Source: DATBVX01 sp963724625 | Lineage (GTDB): Bacteria; Pseudomonadota; Gammaproteobacteria; Steroidobacterales; Steroidobacteraceae | NCBI GenBank assembly: GCA_963724625.1 | Contig: CAVRVO010000013.1 | Location: 124,001 to 188,000, forward strand | Direction: 5' to 3' | Length of the DNA: 64,000 nucleotides | In this document: one piece after another, positions 9,601-17,524 of the stretch | How positions within the stretch are numbered: position 1 is the stretch's first letter | How the letters are laid out: the number at the start of each line of letters is the position of its first letter | The notes under the pieces: generated by a model | Told to the model about the DNA's origin: nothing | The model's database searches: none | What the model saw: the letters and a program-made list of their open reading frames with translations, nothing else | Position numbers and translations under genes: made by a program

Positions 9601-10152
9601 CAAGTCGATGCGCACCGGGCTCTCGCTACCCATCGGGTAGATGTCGAGCAGCGAGCCGCGCACCGCGAACTCGCCGTGGGCGGTTACCTGCGAAACGTGG
9701 GCATAGCCCGCAGCGACCAGACGCCCGCGGAATGCCTCGAGGTCAAGCTTCTCCCCGCGGGCCAGATCCAGTACATGCGCGTCGATCCATTGGCGCGGAG
9801 GCAGACGCTGCAGGAGCGTCCCCAGCGCAACCAGGACGACGCCTCGCGACAATTCCGGCAGGCCATGCAATGTCGTGAGGCGCTGCGACACGATATCGGG
9901 ATGGGGTGCGAACAGGTCGTAGGGCAAAGTCTCCCAATCCGGAAACAGGCGCACCGGCAGATCGCCCGGTGAGAAGAATTCGATCTCGCCCTGTAGACGC
10001 TCGGCTTCTCGCGCCCCGGCCGCAATTACCAGCAACGGACGCGCGGAGCGCTCGGCAAGCTGTGCGATGGCGAGCGCAGCGGCAGCGCCGTGCAGCTGTC
10101 CCCAGCGTTGGCGGGGGGTAGTGAGCAATGACAGAGGTGGATTAAGAACCAT
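6661..10152 (-). CDS. mfd: Transcription-repair coupling factor Mfd
   Basis: Mfd recognises RNA polymerase stalled at a lesion, displaces it with its ATP-driven translocase and recruits UvrA to the damaged strand. The 1163 residues match full-length Mfd (about 1150). The N-terminal UvrB-homology region includes LPVRLFPDWETLPYD; the RNA polymerase-interacting domain (VVHDDYGVGRYQGL) lies in the middle; and the RecG-like translocase has Walker A GDVGFGKTEVALRAA (about residue 630), DEEHRFGV, TATPIPRTL and QLRGRVGRSHHRAYAY. The C-terminal TRCF domain (about 1000-1110) is complete. It is the first gene of a probable mfd-csiV transcript. Confidence 0.97.
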   Translation of the reverse strand: MVLNPPLSLLTTPRQRWGQLHGAAAALAIAQLAERSARPLLVIAAGAREAERLQGEIEFFSPGDLPVRLFPDWETLPYDLFAPHPDIVSQRLTTLHGLPELSRGVVLVALGTLLQRLPPRQWIDAHVLDLARGEKLDLEAFRGRLVAAGYAHVSQVTAHGEFAVRGSLLDIYPMGSESPVRIDLFDAEIDSIRVFDPETQRSTGQFEKLRLLPAREYPLDAPGVRQFRSRYRVRFEGDPNRSAVYRQVSDGMAPAGIEYYLPLFYERLETLFDYLPRNAVLIDTADAPARAGLLWNDIVERYEQRRHDTERPVLAPEEIFLQPEEVLAQLSAGTLIEVSPHKIEPGLAAETAVNFPSRLPPSLRMGPHADNPGAALHAFVLGFPGRVLFAAESAGRREILLDLLRGRDIEVTLFEDWRAFVDSTAPLGLTVSSSAGALLLDTPPLALITEEQIFGARAQQARRRRRAERDPATLLRELTDLRLGAPVVHDDYGVGRYQGLVTMEIAGQRGEFLLLEYADGDKLYVPVHALDRVNRYTGGAPETAPLHKLGTDQWAKARRKAAQQIRDVAAELLDLYSRRAARQGASLKASEAEYRAFVAGFPFEETPDQQQTIEQVLADLESEQPMDRVVCGDVGFGKTEVALRAAFVAVQAGRQVAVLVPTTLLAQQHQQTFSDRFADWPVRIQMLSRFRSGRETVETVAALASGQVDIVIATHRLLHANARFKNLGLVIVDEEHRFGVRDKERLKALRAEVDVLTLTATPIPRTLNMALGGLRDLSLITTPPAERLAIQTFVSEWNGPQVREACLREIRRGGQIYFVHNSVESIERRAAEVRTLVPEAGVRVGHGQMRERDLEQLMLDFYHRRFNLLVCTTIIESGIDVPTANTIVIERADRFGLAQLHQLRGRVGRSHHRAYAYLITPPRPVMSGDAVKRLEAIESLEDLGAGFVLATNDLEIRGAGELLGEEQSGQIQEIGFSLYMELLDRAVHALKSGTEPELERSIRTGPEIELRLPALLPEHYVADVHLRLTLYKRISGAPDNQALDDLQAEMIDRFGPLPEPARNLYRIAVLKLRARTLGIAKIDASAQGGYVLFNEGNAIEPQTVIRLVQSQPKAYRLDGPLKLRFSWRCENDAERLRRTAELIDALAVAAPGELKTATRSASR

Positions 10153-10239
10153 CAGCGGTCAGGCATGCACGCGTCGTCGAATCGAAGGCGCGCAAGCTTA
10201 CCCGGACGGCGCAGCGCCGCAAATCTCGACGAGGAAGGA

Positions 10240-10275
10240 AGGCGGCGAGCGCTGGCTTTCGAGCCAGCGCCGCCT
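10240..10275 (-). terminator. Hairpin terminator candidate downstream of the 94-aa secreted protein gene
   Basis: GCGCTGGCT (10249-10257) and AGCCAGCGC (10262-10270) form a perfect 9-bp stem around a TTCG tetraloop, extended after a 4-base bulge by AGGCG/CGCCT (10240-10244 with 10271-10275). On the minus strand it begins 7 bases past the stop of the small gene and is followed by a pyrimidine-rich run (CCTTCCTTCC), not a clean U tract. It probably ends that transcript before the mfd promoter region, which must lie within the remaining bases up to 10152. Confidence 0.6.
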
Positions 10276-10282
10276 CAGAAGA

Positions 10283-10567
10283 TCAGGAGCCGGAGACCAC
10301 CGCGTGAATCACGAACTGATGTTCGAAGTACACGCTGAACCCCGGATAGTCCCATCGCGTGATCGGTGGCTGACCCACCGCGTTGTGCCGGTTTGCCGGC
10401 TGACCGAATTTCGCTTCGACTACGGACATCGACATGCCGCGACCTGGATGCGCAACGGCGCTCTCACGTACGGCGATCCCATCGCCCATCACAATGGTCT
10501 CCGCGGAGGCGGCACCGGCGAGCGCGGTCGCAACCAGGGCCGCAGCGGCGAGCAGTCCACTTTTCAT
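10283..10567 (-). CDS. Small secreted protein with a BamE/SmpA-like motif
   Basis: This 94-residue protein begins with a clear signal peptide (MKSGLLAAAALVATALAGAASA, cleavage probably near residue 22). The mature part is about 70 residues and contains RGMSMSVVEAKFGQP, which resembles the G-x-s-x-x-x-V-x-x-x-fG-x-P element of SmpA/OmlA (BamE) folds, followed by PPITRWDYPGFSVYFEHQFVIHAV. Similar short periplasmic proteins of unknown function exist in gammaproteobacteria as far as I recall; I cannot assign a role. A GGGAG ribosome-binding site sits 8 bases before the ATG, and a sigma70-like promoter and a terminator frame it as a monocistronic unit. Confidence 0.75.
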   Translation of the reverse strand: MKSGLLAAAALVATALAGAASAETIVMGDGIAVRESAVAHPGRGMSMSVVEAKFGQPANRHNAVGQPPITRWDYPGFSVYFEHQFVIHAVVSGS

Positions 10568-10599
10568 GACTTCACTCCCTGGAATTCAAGCCCGGCGCG

Positions 10600-10628
10600 A
10601 CTATAGCAACCGGCAGAAGCGCTCGGAA
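10600..10628 (-). promoter_or_regulatory. Sigma70-like promoter for the 94-aa secreted protein gene
   Basis: Read on the minus strand, TTCCGA (10623-10628) is separated by 17 bases from TATAGT (10600-10605), matching 3/6 and 5/6 of the consensus boxes. The predicted start of transcription is about 25-30 bases before the ATG at 10567. Confidence 0.5.
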
Positions 10629-10721
10629 CATTTCGACGCAAGCAATTCATCGGCAATGGGTTTTTGTGTGACGGGCGTCTCATATGTTCTAATCCTCCGC
10701 ACTTTCCCCCGGCACCACCGT

Positions 10722-11969
10722 ATGTCCCTTCCCCTGCCGCTCTTCATCGGACTGCGCTACGTGCGTGCCCGCAGCAGCCAGTTCTTCGTCTCCTTCATCA
10801 GCTGGGTGTCGATGCTTGGAATCGGCGTGGGCGTCGCCGCGCTGATCACGATTCTCTCGGTGATGAACGGCTTTGAAGATGAGCTGCGCAACCGGCTGCT
10901 CAGCCTCGCAGCGCATGCAAAGCTTTCAGGTGACCCGCAGGCACTGGCGCATTGGCCGCAGCTGGTCGAACAGGCCCGCCGCGTTCCGGGTGTTGCAGGC
11001 GCCGCTCCGTACGTTGAATTGCACGCGCTGCTCGCGCATGACCCCGAACTGCAGCCGGCCCTCATCCGGGGTATCGACCCGGCGACCGAGTCCTCCGTCT
11101 CGACGGTTTCAAGCTCGATGGTGTCAGGGGAGCTCAGCTCTTTGGTCGCGGGCGCTCGCAATATCGTGCTGGGCAGGGTGCTGGCGTATCAGTTGTCGCT
11201 CTCGGCGGGCGACAGCGTCACGGTAATGGTGCCAGTCGCAGACCCCGTGACCGGTGAACTGAGTCCGCGCATCCAGCGGTTCACTGTGTCTGGCCTGTTC
11301 GAAGTCGGCCTGCAGGATCACGACAGCATCCTGGCGCTCGTCAGTCTCGATGACGCACTTGCGCTGCAGGGGCAGGGCTCTGCTCCGACGGGTATCAGAC
11401 TGCGATTTGCCGACGTGTTCGCAGCACCTCGTCTCGCTCCGGAAATCGGCAAGTCACTGGGCGGCAAGTTCTCGGTGAGCGACTGGACGCAGGAAAACGC
11501 CAGCTACTTTCGTGCCATTCGCATCGAAAAAACCATGATGACGCTGATCCTGCTGATGATCGTTGCGGTGGCTGCGTTCAACATCGTCGCGACGCTTGTC
11601 ATGGTTGTGACCGACAAGCGTACCGACATCGCAATCCTGCGCACCCTCGGCATGCGGCCGCGCACCGTGGTCGGCGTTTTTTTTACGCAGGGTGTCGTGA
11701 TCGGCTGGCTGGGAACGGCGCTCGGGGTCATCGCGGGCGTGCTACTAGCGCTCAATGTCGCAACGGTCGCGCCATGGCTCGAGCACACCTTCGGATTCCA
11801 GATCATGGACGCGGACGTCTACTACATCACGCAGATCCCATCGGATCTGCATATCACTGACGTGGTCGTGATTGGAACGGTCGCGTTTGCCCTCACAGTG
11901 CTCGCGACTCTGTATCCTGCACGGCGGGCGGCGCTGACCGAGCCGGCCGAAGCGCTGCGGTACGAGTAA
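10722..11969 (+). CDS. lolC: Lipoprotein-releasing ABC transporter permease LolC/E family, first copy
   Basis: The LolC/E permease extracts outer-membrane lipoproteins from the inner membrane and passes them to LolA. The 415 residues show the MacB/FtsX-type layout: TM1 at about 20-48 (SFISWVSMLGIGVGVAALITILSVMNGFE), a long periplasmic domain with GAAPYVELHALL and ALIRGIDP, then three C-terminal TMs beginning near residue 265 (MTLILLMIVAVAAFNIVATLVMVV). The ATG at 10722 puts FIGLRYVRARSSQ at the N-terminus as in the family; the frame is open further upstream but overlaps the opposite gene. Whether it is the LolC (LolA-recruiting) or LolE (lipoprotein-binding) partner cannot be decided by eye. 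Confidence 0.9.
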   Translation: MSLPLPLFIGLRYVRARSSQFFVSFISWVSMLGIGVGVAALITILSVMNGFEDELRNRLLSLAAHAKLSGDPQALAHWPQLVEQARRVPGVAGAAPYVELHALLAHDPELQPALIRGIDPATESSVSTVSSSMVSGELSSLVAGARNIVLGRVLAYQLSLSAGDSVTVMVPVADPVTGELSPRIQRFTVSGLFEVGLQDHDSILALVSLDDALALQGQGSAPTGIRLRFADVFAAPRLAPEIGKSLGGKFSVSDWTQENASYFRAIRIEKTMMTLILLMIVAVAAFNIVATLVMVVTDKRTDIAILRTLGMRPRTVVGVFFTQGVVIGWLGTALGVIAGVLLALNVATVAPWLEHTFGFQIMDADVYYITQIPSDLHITDVVVIGTVAFALTVLATLYPARRAALTEPAEALRYE

Positions 11970-13217
11970 GTGTTCAGCAGTTACGAATGGTACGTGGGCT
12001 CGCGCTATCTGCGTTCCGGCCATCGCAACCGCTTCATCTCCGTCATTGCACTGATTTCGATCGCCGGCCTGATGCTCGGAGTCGCGGTGCTGATCGTAGT
12101 GTTGTCGGTGATGAACGGTTTCGAACACGAGCTGCGCAATCGCATCCTCAGCATGACGCCGCACGCGACGATCATGGGCCTGGAGGGCCGGCTCGAAGAA
12201 TGGCGCAACATTCGCGATCGGGTCGAAAAAATGCCGGCGGTAACTGCGGCAGCGCCGTACATCGAGGACCAGGGAATGCTCGTGAACGGCTCGCACGTCA
12301 GTGGCGCGCTGATCCGCGGCATCGTGCCCAGGGACGAGCGGCAAGTTGGCAGTCTTGGTGCGCATATGAGCGCCGGTTCACTTGATGAGCTGATTCCCGG
12401 CCGCTACCACATCGTGCTGGGTACGGCGCTTGCGCAGGAACTCGGCGTCAAAATCGGCGATCCGGTGATTGTCGTAGTCGCGCAAGGCAACGCGACTCCT
12501 GTGGGCGTCCTGCCGCGCCTGCGCCGTTTTACCGTCAGCGGCATCTTTTCCGCCGGCATGTATGAATTCGACCGCGGACTCGCCCTGGTCTCGATGCAGG
12601 ACGCGGCGCGCTTGTATCGTCTGGGAGATGCAGTTACCGGTGTGCAGTTGAGCCTGCAGGACCTGTTTCGTGCGCCGGTTGTGGTGCGCGATGTCGCCCT
12701 CGCACTGGGGGGCGGATTCTTCGTCAGCGACTGGACCCGCAAGCATGCGAATTTTTTCCGCTCCATTGAGATCACCAAAGGAATCCTGTTCGTGATCCTG
12801 CTGCTGATCGTGGGCGTCGCGGCGTTCAACATTGTGTCGACGCTGGTGATGGTTGTGAAAGAGAAGCAGTCAGACATTGCGATCCTGCGTACCATGGGCT
12901 CCACACCACGCAGCATTCTCGGCATCTTCATTGTGCAGGGAGCCATCATCGGTCTGGTGGGTACCCTGGCGGGTGTAATGCTCGGCGTCCTCACCTCGAC
13001 GTACCTGGAAAGCCTGGTGCATGGCCTTGAACGCCTCCTGCACACGCGGTTTCTCGACGCGAGCGTGTATTTCATGAGCGATCTGCCGGCGCTGGTGGAA
13101 GCTGACGACGTGCTGCGCATCGCGGGCACGGCATTCGCGCTGTGCTGCCTGTCGACGCTATACCCGGCCTGGCGTGCGGCCCGTACCCAGCCTGCCGAGG
13201 CCCTGCGCCATGAATGA
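11970..13217 (+). CDS. lolE: Lipoprotein-releasing ABC transporter permease LolC/E family, second copy
   Basis: This 415-residue paralogue of the preceding gene starts with a GTG directly after its TAA. Family features are WYVGSRYLRSGHRNRFISVI, a TM1 ending in VLSVMNGFEHELRNRIL, GAAPYIEDQGML-type text (here AAAPYIEDQGMLV), ALIRGIVP, FVSDWTRKHANFFRSI and the C-terminal membrane block IVGVAAFNIVSTLVMVV. Equal length and near-identical architecture to its neighbour suggest a heteromeric LolC-LolE pair arising by duplication. The lolD ATPase starts inside its last codons (8-base overlap). The order permease-permease-ATPase differs from the E. coli order lolC-lolD-lolE, so the C and E labels here are provisional. 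Confidence 0.85.
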   Translation: MFSSYEWYVGSRYLRSGHRNRFISVIALISIAGLMLGVAVLIVVLSVMNGFEHELRNRILSMTPHATIMGLEGRLEEWRNIRDRVEKMPAVTAAAPYIEDQGMLVNGSHVSGALIRGIVPRDERQVGSLGAHMSAGSLDELIPGRYHIVLGTALAQELGVKIGDPVIVVVAQGNATPVGVLPRLRRFTVSGIFSAGMYEFDRGLALVSMQDAARLYRLGDAVTGVQLSLQDLFRAPVVVRDVALALGGGFFVSDWTRKHANFFRSIEITKGILFVILLLIVGVAAFNIVSTLVMVVKEKQSDIAILRTMGSTPRSILGIFIVQGAIIGLVGTLAGVMLGVLTSTYLESLVHGLERLLHTRFLDASVYFMSDLPALVEADDVLRIAGTAFALCCLSTLYPAWRAARTQPAEALRHE

Positions 13218-13929
13218 CGCGCCACCGACTGGCACCGGAACTTCTGTTCTCAGCGCGCGCGAGCTGCGCAAGCGCTTCCGACAGGGCGACGTCACTCTCG
13301 ATGTGTTGAACGGGGTGAACCTGCAAGTGGCGCGCGGAGAGCGCGTCGCGATCATCGGGGTGTCCGGTTCAGGCAAAACCACGTTGCTCCAATTGCTGGG
13401 TGGCCTGGATTTGCCCAGTGGCGGGAGTGTGTCGATCCAGGGTCTCGAAATGAGCGCGTTATCCGATGCGGAGCGGGGCGAGCTGCGCAATCGAGCCGTA
13501 GGGTTCGTCTACCAGTTCCATCACTTATTGCCGGAATTCACTGCACTCGAGAATGTCGCCATGCCGCTGCTGGTGCGGCGCATGGCGCCAGCACAAGCTC
13601 GGGACATCGCAGGGCATCTGCTCCAACGAGTCGGTCTCAGCGAGCGATTGCGTCATCGCCCATCGCAACTGTCAGGAGGTGAGCGTCAGCGGGCAGCAGT
13701 GGCGCGTGCGCTGGTAACGCGGCCCGCGCTGGTGCTGGCCGATGAGCCGACCGGCAACCTCGACGGGCAGAATGCGGCTGCCGTCTTTGAACTGATGCTG
13801 GAACTGAATCGGGAGCTCGGCACCAGCCTCGTGGTCGTGACTCACGATCCCCGGCTGGCCGGGCGCATGGACCGGGTATTGTCTCTAGAGGGCGGGATTC
13901 TGGTCGATCGCGCCAGATTGCGCTCTTAA
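13210..13929 (+). CDS. lolD: Lipoprotein-releasing ABC transporter ATPase LolD
   Basis: LolD powers the LolC/E permease at the cytoplasmic face of the inner membrane. The 239 residues contain Walker A GVSGSGKTTLLQLLGG, the MacB/LolD-type Q-loop region FVYQFHHLLPEFTALENVAMPLL (LolD motif), the ABC signature LSGGERQRAAVARAL, Walker B ALVLADEPTGNLDG and the switch His in VVVTHDPRL. The ATG at 13210 overlaps the end of the preceding permease by 8 bases. Its last 45 bases overlap the end of the convergent DUF2062 gene. Confidence 0.95.
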   Translation: MNDAPPTGTGTSVLSARELRKRFRQGDVTLDVLNGVNLQVARGERVAIIGVSGSGKTTLLQLLGGLDLPSGGSVSIQGLEMSALSDAERGELRNRAVGFVYQFHHLLPEFTALENVAMPLLVRRMAPAQARDIAGHLLQRVGLSERLRHRPSQLSGGERQRAAVARALVTRPALVLADEPTGNLDGQNAAAVFELMLELNRELGTSLVVVTHDPRLAGRMDRVLSLEGGILVDRARLRS

Positions 13930-14439
13930 CCGCGCCACGCGGCGCTGGTAACGATGCATGACATGCTGGCGCCACCACACCGACATCGCGAGATAGCCGG
14001 ACAGCGCGGCCAGGGTTCCGCTCACCAGACAGCCAAGCAGGAACGGCTTCCAGATCACGACAAGATTTTCACTGGCCCAATCCCATGTGAGCGCAAAGTC
14101 AAAGGATTCCAGATTGCTGCCGGTCAGCACCGTCCCGACCCAGTAGGCGCCAAAAAACACCGGGACCATCGTCAGCGGATTCACCAGCAGAATCGTCAGC
14201 ATCGAAAGGGGCAGATTGGCGCGCAGGAGTATCGCCACCGTTGGCGCAAGCAAGAGGTGAACGGGCAAAGGGACGAAGCAGATGAACAGTCCCAGTGTTA
14301 CGGCCCGGATCACGCTGCGCCGGTGCAAGGTCCAATAGGCGGGGTTACTCAGGGCGCCGCGAAAAGGCCGCAGGTACCACCGGCGAGCCAGTGAGTGTCG
14401 GTCGGGCAGAATTCTCTTCAGCAGTGGCCGCGGCATCAT
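13885..14439 (-). CDS. DUF2062 inner-membrane protein
   Basis: This 184-residue membrane protein of the DUF2062 family starts at the tandem ATGs at 14439/14436 (MMPRPLLKRILPDRHSL); the frame extends further upstream but into the comEC start region. After the WYLRPFRGALSNPAYW stretch come hydrophobic segments at about 47-75 (AVTLGLFICFVPLPVHLLLAP), 80-110 (LPLSMLTILLVNPLTMVPVFFGAYWVG) and near the C-terminus (PFLLGCLVSGTLAALSGYLA). The function is unknown; the family commonly sits beside comEC and the lol genes in Pseudomonas-like genomes, as here. The 3' end overlaps lolD by 45 bases tail to tail. Confidence 0.85.
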   Translation of the reverse strand: MMPRPLLKRILPDRHSLARRWYLRPFRGALSNPAYWTLHRRSVIRAVTLGLFICFVPLPVHLLLAPTVAILLRANLPLSMLTILLVNPLTMVPVFFGAYWVGTVLTGSNLESFDFALTWDWASENLVVIWKPFLLGCLVSGTLAALSGYLAMSVWWRQHVMHRYQRRVARLRAQSGAIDQNPAL

Positions 14440-14476
14440 CGGGGGACGGACTCTAGCAGCAAGCCGGAAGGGACGC

Positions 14477-16786
14477 ATGTTACCGCGACACGCCCTGGCG
14501 TTCCTCACTGGGATCTTGTGCGTGGAGCATTCCAGTGGCATCGAAGGATTCCGGCACGCCGCGCCGCTTCTCGTCGGCGTCGTTCTCCTCTGTGGCATCT
14601 GGGGCGCGCAACTGGTGGGCTGGTGCGCCGCAGGAACACTATGGGCCCTCGTCTGCGCGCTGACTCTCCTGTCTCATCAACTGCCTCCGGAACAGGACGG
14701 GACCGACTGGCTGCTGCGCGGTGATGTGGTCTCCCTTCCCGCGGTGGCGGCGGGCCAGACGAGATTCGAATTTGCGCCGGACCCGCAGCCCGGCTTCCCA
14801 CGCAAGCTCCAGCTTACGTGGTTCGACGCAGCGTCACCGCCACGCGCTGCCGAGCGCTGGCAGCTGCGCGTGCGGTTGCGCGGTGCGCGAGGCTTCGCCA
14901 ATCCGGGCGGATTCGACTACGAGGGAAGCTTATTCCGCGACGGCATTGGCGCAACGGGGTACGTACGTAACTCAGTGGACAACCTGAAGTTGACGGACCG
15001 CGCGCAGGCACATCCTGTGCTCGCGATCCGTGCCGCCATCGCGCGGCACATCAACGAGATACTGTCCAGCCGCGCGGCCGCAGGTGTGATCGCCGGGCTG
15101 GCAGTGGGAGCCACCGAAGGAATCTCGGCCGCGCAATGGCGGGTATTCTCGGCCACCGGCACGACGCATCTCATCGCGATCTCGGGATTGCACGTCACCA
15201 TGGTTGCGACGCTCGCGATGTTGGCCGCGCGTTGGCTCTGGCGGCTGCCACGCCATCGCGTGCCGCGCAGCTGTCAGGCAAATGTCGCTTGTCTGTGTGG
15301 CGCACTGGCGGCGGCCGCTTACGCGCTTCTCGCCGGGTTCTCCGTTCCTACTCAGCGCACGCTTGCCATGCTGTTGGTGGGTTTGGGCTGCACCTGGCTG
15401 CGACGCGCACCGCCTGCCTCTCAGGTGCTGTCCATCGCGCTGATCGCGGTGCTGCTCATTGATCCGCACGCGGCACTGACTGCGGGCTTCTGGCTGTCGT
15501 TCCTCGCCGTTGCCGCGATCCTTGCCATGCTGGGGAGTGTGGTATCGCCGGTGCAGCCACTACGCGCGTTCTTTACCACGCAGAACGTAGTATCGCTGGC
15601 ACTGCTTCCCGCGACACTGCTCTTGTTCGGCAGTGTCTCATTGGTGGCGCCACTGGCGAACCTCGTGGCCATACCGGCGTTCAGTTGTGTTCTCGTGCCG
15701 GTGACATTGCTTGGTACTTTGTTCCTTGGTCTGGCGCCGACGGTGGCGCAGAGTCTGCTGGCGTTCGCCGGATGGTGCGTGGACCGGCTCTGGCCAATAC
15801 TCGAATGGGCTGCGCAGCTGCCGGCAGCGATCATGCATCCGGCGGCACCTTCAGTCGGCATTTCCATCTTGCTGGCGAGCGGCGCGCTGCTCGCTCTTCT
15901 GCCGCTTCCCTGGAGTTTGCGCTCCTCGACAATACTGCTGGTACCGCTCCTGCTCGGGAATCCTGCACGGCTGGCGCCGGGAGACTTCACGCTCACAACC
16001 CTGGACGTGGGGCAGGGGCTGGCAGTGGTCGTGCAGACCGGATCGCACGCGCTGCTCTTTGATGCGGGCCCGCGCTTTCGAAATGGACGCTCGGCCGGCG
16101 AGCTCGCCGTCGTCCCCTATCTGCATAGCGTCGGCGTGCACGCGCTTGATCTGATGGTTGTGAGCCATGCCGATGCAGATCACGCCGGTGGAGCGCCTGC
16201 AGTGGAGCGAGCTCTCGCCCTGCAGGAATTGCGCCGGGGTGACGATGTCCGTGGGCTGCAACTGCCAGCGACAGCGTGCGAACGTGGCGAAGCTTGGATA
16301 TGGGACCAGGTTCGCTTCGAGTTCCTGCATCCCGGCAGGGGAGAGCATTGGAGCGAGAACGACGGCTCGTGTGTGCTTGAGATTTCCAATGGGCACGGTC
16401 GAGCGTTACTGACGGGCGATATCGAATCGAGCGCGGAAGGACACCTGGCCGAACTCGCGATGTGGCAGGTGTCCGATGTCATCGTTGTTCCACATCACGG
16501 TAGTCGCAGTTCTTCATCCGCCGCCGTAGTGGGTTCAATCGCCGCGCACTACGCGATCGTTTCAGCAGGCGCGCGCAATCGCTGGCACTTTCCTCATCCC
16601 GAGGTCGTCGAACGCTGGTGTCGCGCCAATACGCAGGTGATCAACACCGCGGATTGGGGCGCGATCTCACTGGACTTCAAGGCTCGAACCGGCATGCAGC
16701 CACCCCGGTCCTATCGCGCCGGACATCGCCACTATTGGAGCGCCTTCGCACCTCTCGCGGGCCGATCCCTTTGCTCTCAGGCATGA
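14477..16786 (+). CDS. comEC: DNA internalization competence protein ComEC/Rec2
   Basis: ComEC forms the inner-membrane channel that imports single-stranded DNA during natural transformation. The 769 residues show an N-terminal DUF4131-type part with an OB-like domain (to about 180), the Competence domain with many TMs (GVIAGLAVGATEGISAAQW, TTHLIAISGLHVTMVATL), and a C-terminal metallo-beta-lactamase-like domain with LDVGQGLAVVVQTGSHALLFD, the HADADHAGG metal motif (about residue 564) and VVPHHGSRSSSS. All expected parts are present, so the protein looks functional. It is divergent from DUF2062 with only 37 bases between starts. A comEA-like gene lies near 62.5 kb; pilus genes are not in the window. 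Confidence 0.95.
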   Translation: MLPRHALAFLTGILCVEHSSGIEGFRHAAPLLVGVVLLCGIWGAQLVGWCAAGTLWALVCALTLLSHQLPPEQDGTDWLLRGDVVSLPAVAAGQTRFEFAPDPQPGFPRKLQLTWFDAASPPRAAERWQLRVRLRGARGFANPGGFDYEGSLFRDGIGATGYVRNSVDNLKLTDRAQAHPVLAIRAAIARHINEILSSRAAAGVIAGLAVGATEGISAAQWRVFSATGTTHLIAISGLHVTMVATLAMLAARWLWRLPRHRVPRSCQANVACLCGALAAAAYALLAGFSVPTQRTLAMLLVGLGCTWLRRAPPASQVLSIALIAVLLIDPHAALTAGFWLSFLAVAAILAMLGSVVSPVQPLRAFFTTQNVVSLALLPATLLLFGSVSLVAPLANLVAIPAFSCVLVPVTLLGTLFLGLAPTVAQSLLAFAGWCVDRLWPILEWAAQLPAAIMHPAAPSVGISILLASGALLALLPLPWSLRSSTILLVPLLLGNPARLAPGDFTLTTLDVGQGLAVVVQTGSHALLFDAGPRFRNGRSAGELAVVPYLHSVGVHALDLMVVSHADADHAGGAPAVERALALQELRRGDDVRGLQLPATACERGEAWIWDQVRFEFLHPGRGEHWSENDGSCVLEISNGHGRALLTGDIESSAEGHLAELAMWQVSDVIVVPHHGSRSSSSAAVVGSIAAHYAIVSAGARNRWHFPHPEVVERWCRANTQVINTADWGAISLDFKARTGMQPPRSYRAGHRHYWSAFAPLAGRSLCSQA

Positions 16787-16873
16787 CCGGCGCCAACCAA
16801 ATCAATTGTTTATGCGTATCCCTTGATGCAGTATCATCGGCCGCCGTCGCGGTGCAGAAAGTGGCTTCGATGC

Positions 16874-17524
16874 ATGTGGGAAATCATTCAACTCGGCGGG
16901 CCCGTCATGTGGCCCATCATCTTGTGCTCCATCATGGGCGCGGCCATCGTCCTGGAACGCTTGTGGACGTTGCAGCAAAAGCGTGTCCTGCCACGCGAGC
17001 TGACCGAGCAGGTTTGGCGTTGGGTGCAGAATAACCAGGTCACCGACAAGCTCATCGCGGCTCTCGAACAGAATTCACCTCTCGGCCGTGTGCTGGCGGT
17101 AGGACTCGTCAACCGGCATCGCACCCGCGACATCATGAAGGAGCGGCTCGAGGATGCGGGGCGACACGTGGTGCACGAGCTGGAGCGGTTTCTCAACACG
17201 CTCGGCACCATCGCGTCGATTTCCCCGTTGCTCGGTCTGCTCGGCACCGTGACCGGCATCATTCGCGCCTTCAACGCCATTTCCCTCGAAGGCGCTGGCG
17301 ACCCCCGCGTGTTGTCGGCCGGCATCGGCGAAGCGCTGATTGCGACTGCCGCGGGCCTGTGTGTCGCGATTCCGTCGCTGTTTGCCTACCGTATTCTGCG
17401 CGGCAAGGTGAACCGCATCGTCATCCAGATGGAAAAAGAAGCGATGAAGCTCGTCGATGCAATGGAGGACGCGGGTGTCCGCAGCATGAGCGCGCCCATC
17501 ACCCGCGCTACCGGCACCTCATGA
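16874..17524 (+). CDS. exbB: MotA/TolQ/ExbB proton channel family protein
   Basis: This 216-residue inner-membrane protein is the ExbB/TolQ half of a proton-driven energy transducer. The ATG at 16874 gives MWEIIQLGGPVMWPIILCS with TM1 at about 11-30; TM2 and TM3 are at about 108-130 (FLNTLGTIASISPLLGLLGTVTG) and 150-175 (GIGEALIATAAGLCVAIPSL). The GLLGTVTGIIRAF motif is diagnostic. Placement between comEC and exbD-msbA-lpxK is the same as in Pseudomonas, where the partner outer-membrane or lipid function is not settled. The stop overlaps the exbD ATG (ATGA). Confidence 0.9.
   Translation: MWEIIQLGGPVMWPIILCSIMGAAIVLERLWTLQQKRVLPRELTEQVWRWVQNNQVTDKLIAALEQNSPLGRVLAVGLVNRHRTRDIMKERLEDAGRHVVHELERFLNTLGTIASISPLLGLLGTVTGIIRAFNAISLEGAGDPRVLSAGIGEALIATAAGLCVAIPSLFAYRILRGKVNRIVIQMEKEAMKLVDAMEDAGVRSMSAPITRATGTS

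Noticed and set aside
10434..10721. N-terminal extension of the first LolC/E permease
   Set aside because: It would overlap the opposite secreted-protein gene and its promoter; the family N-terminus begins at the ATG at 10722.
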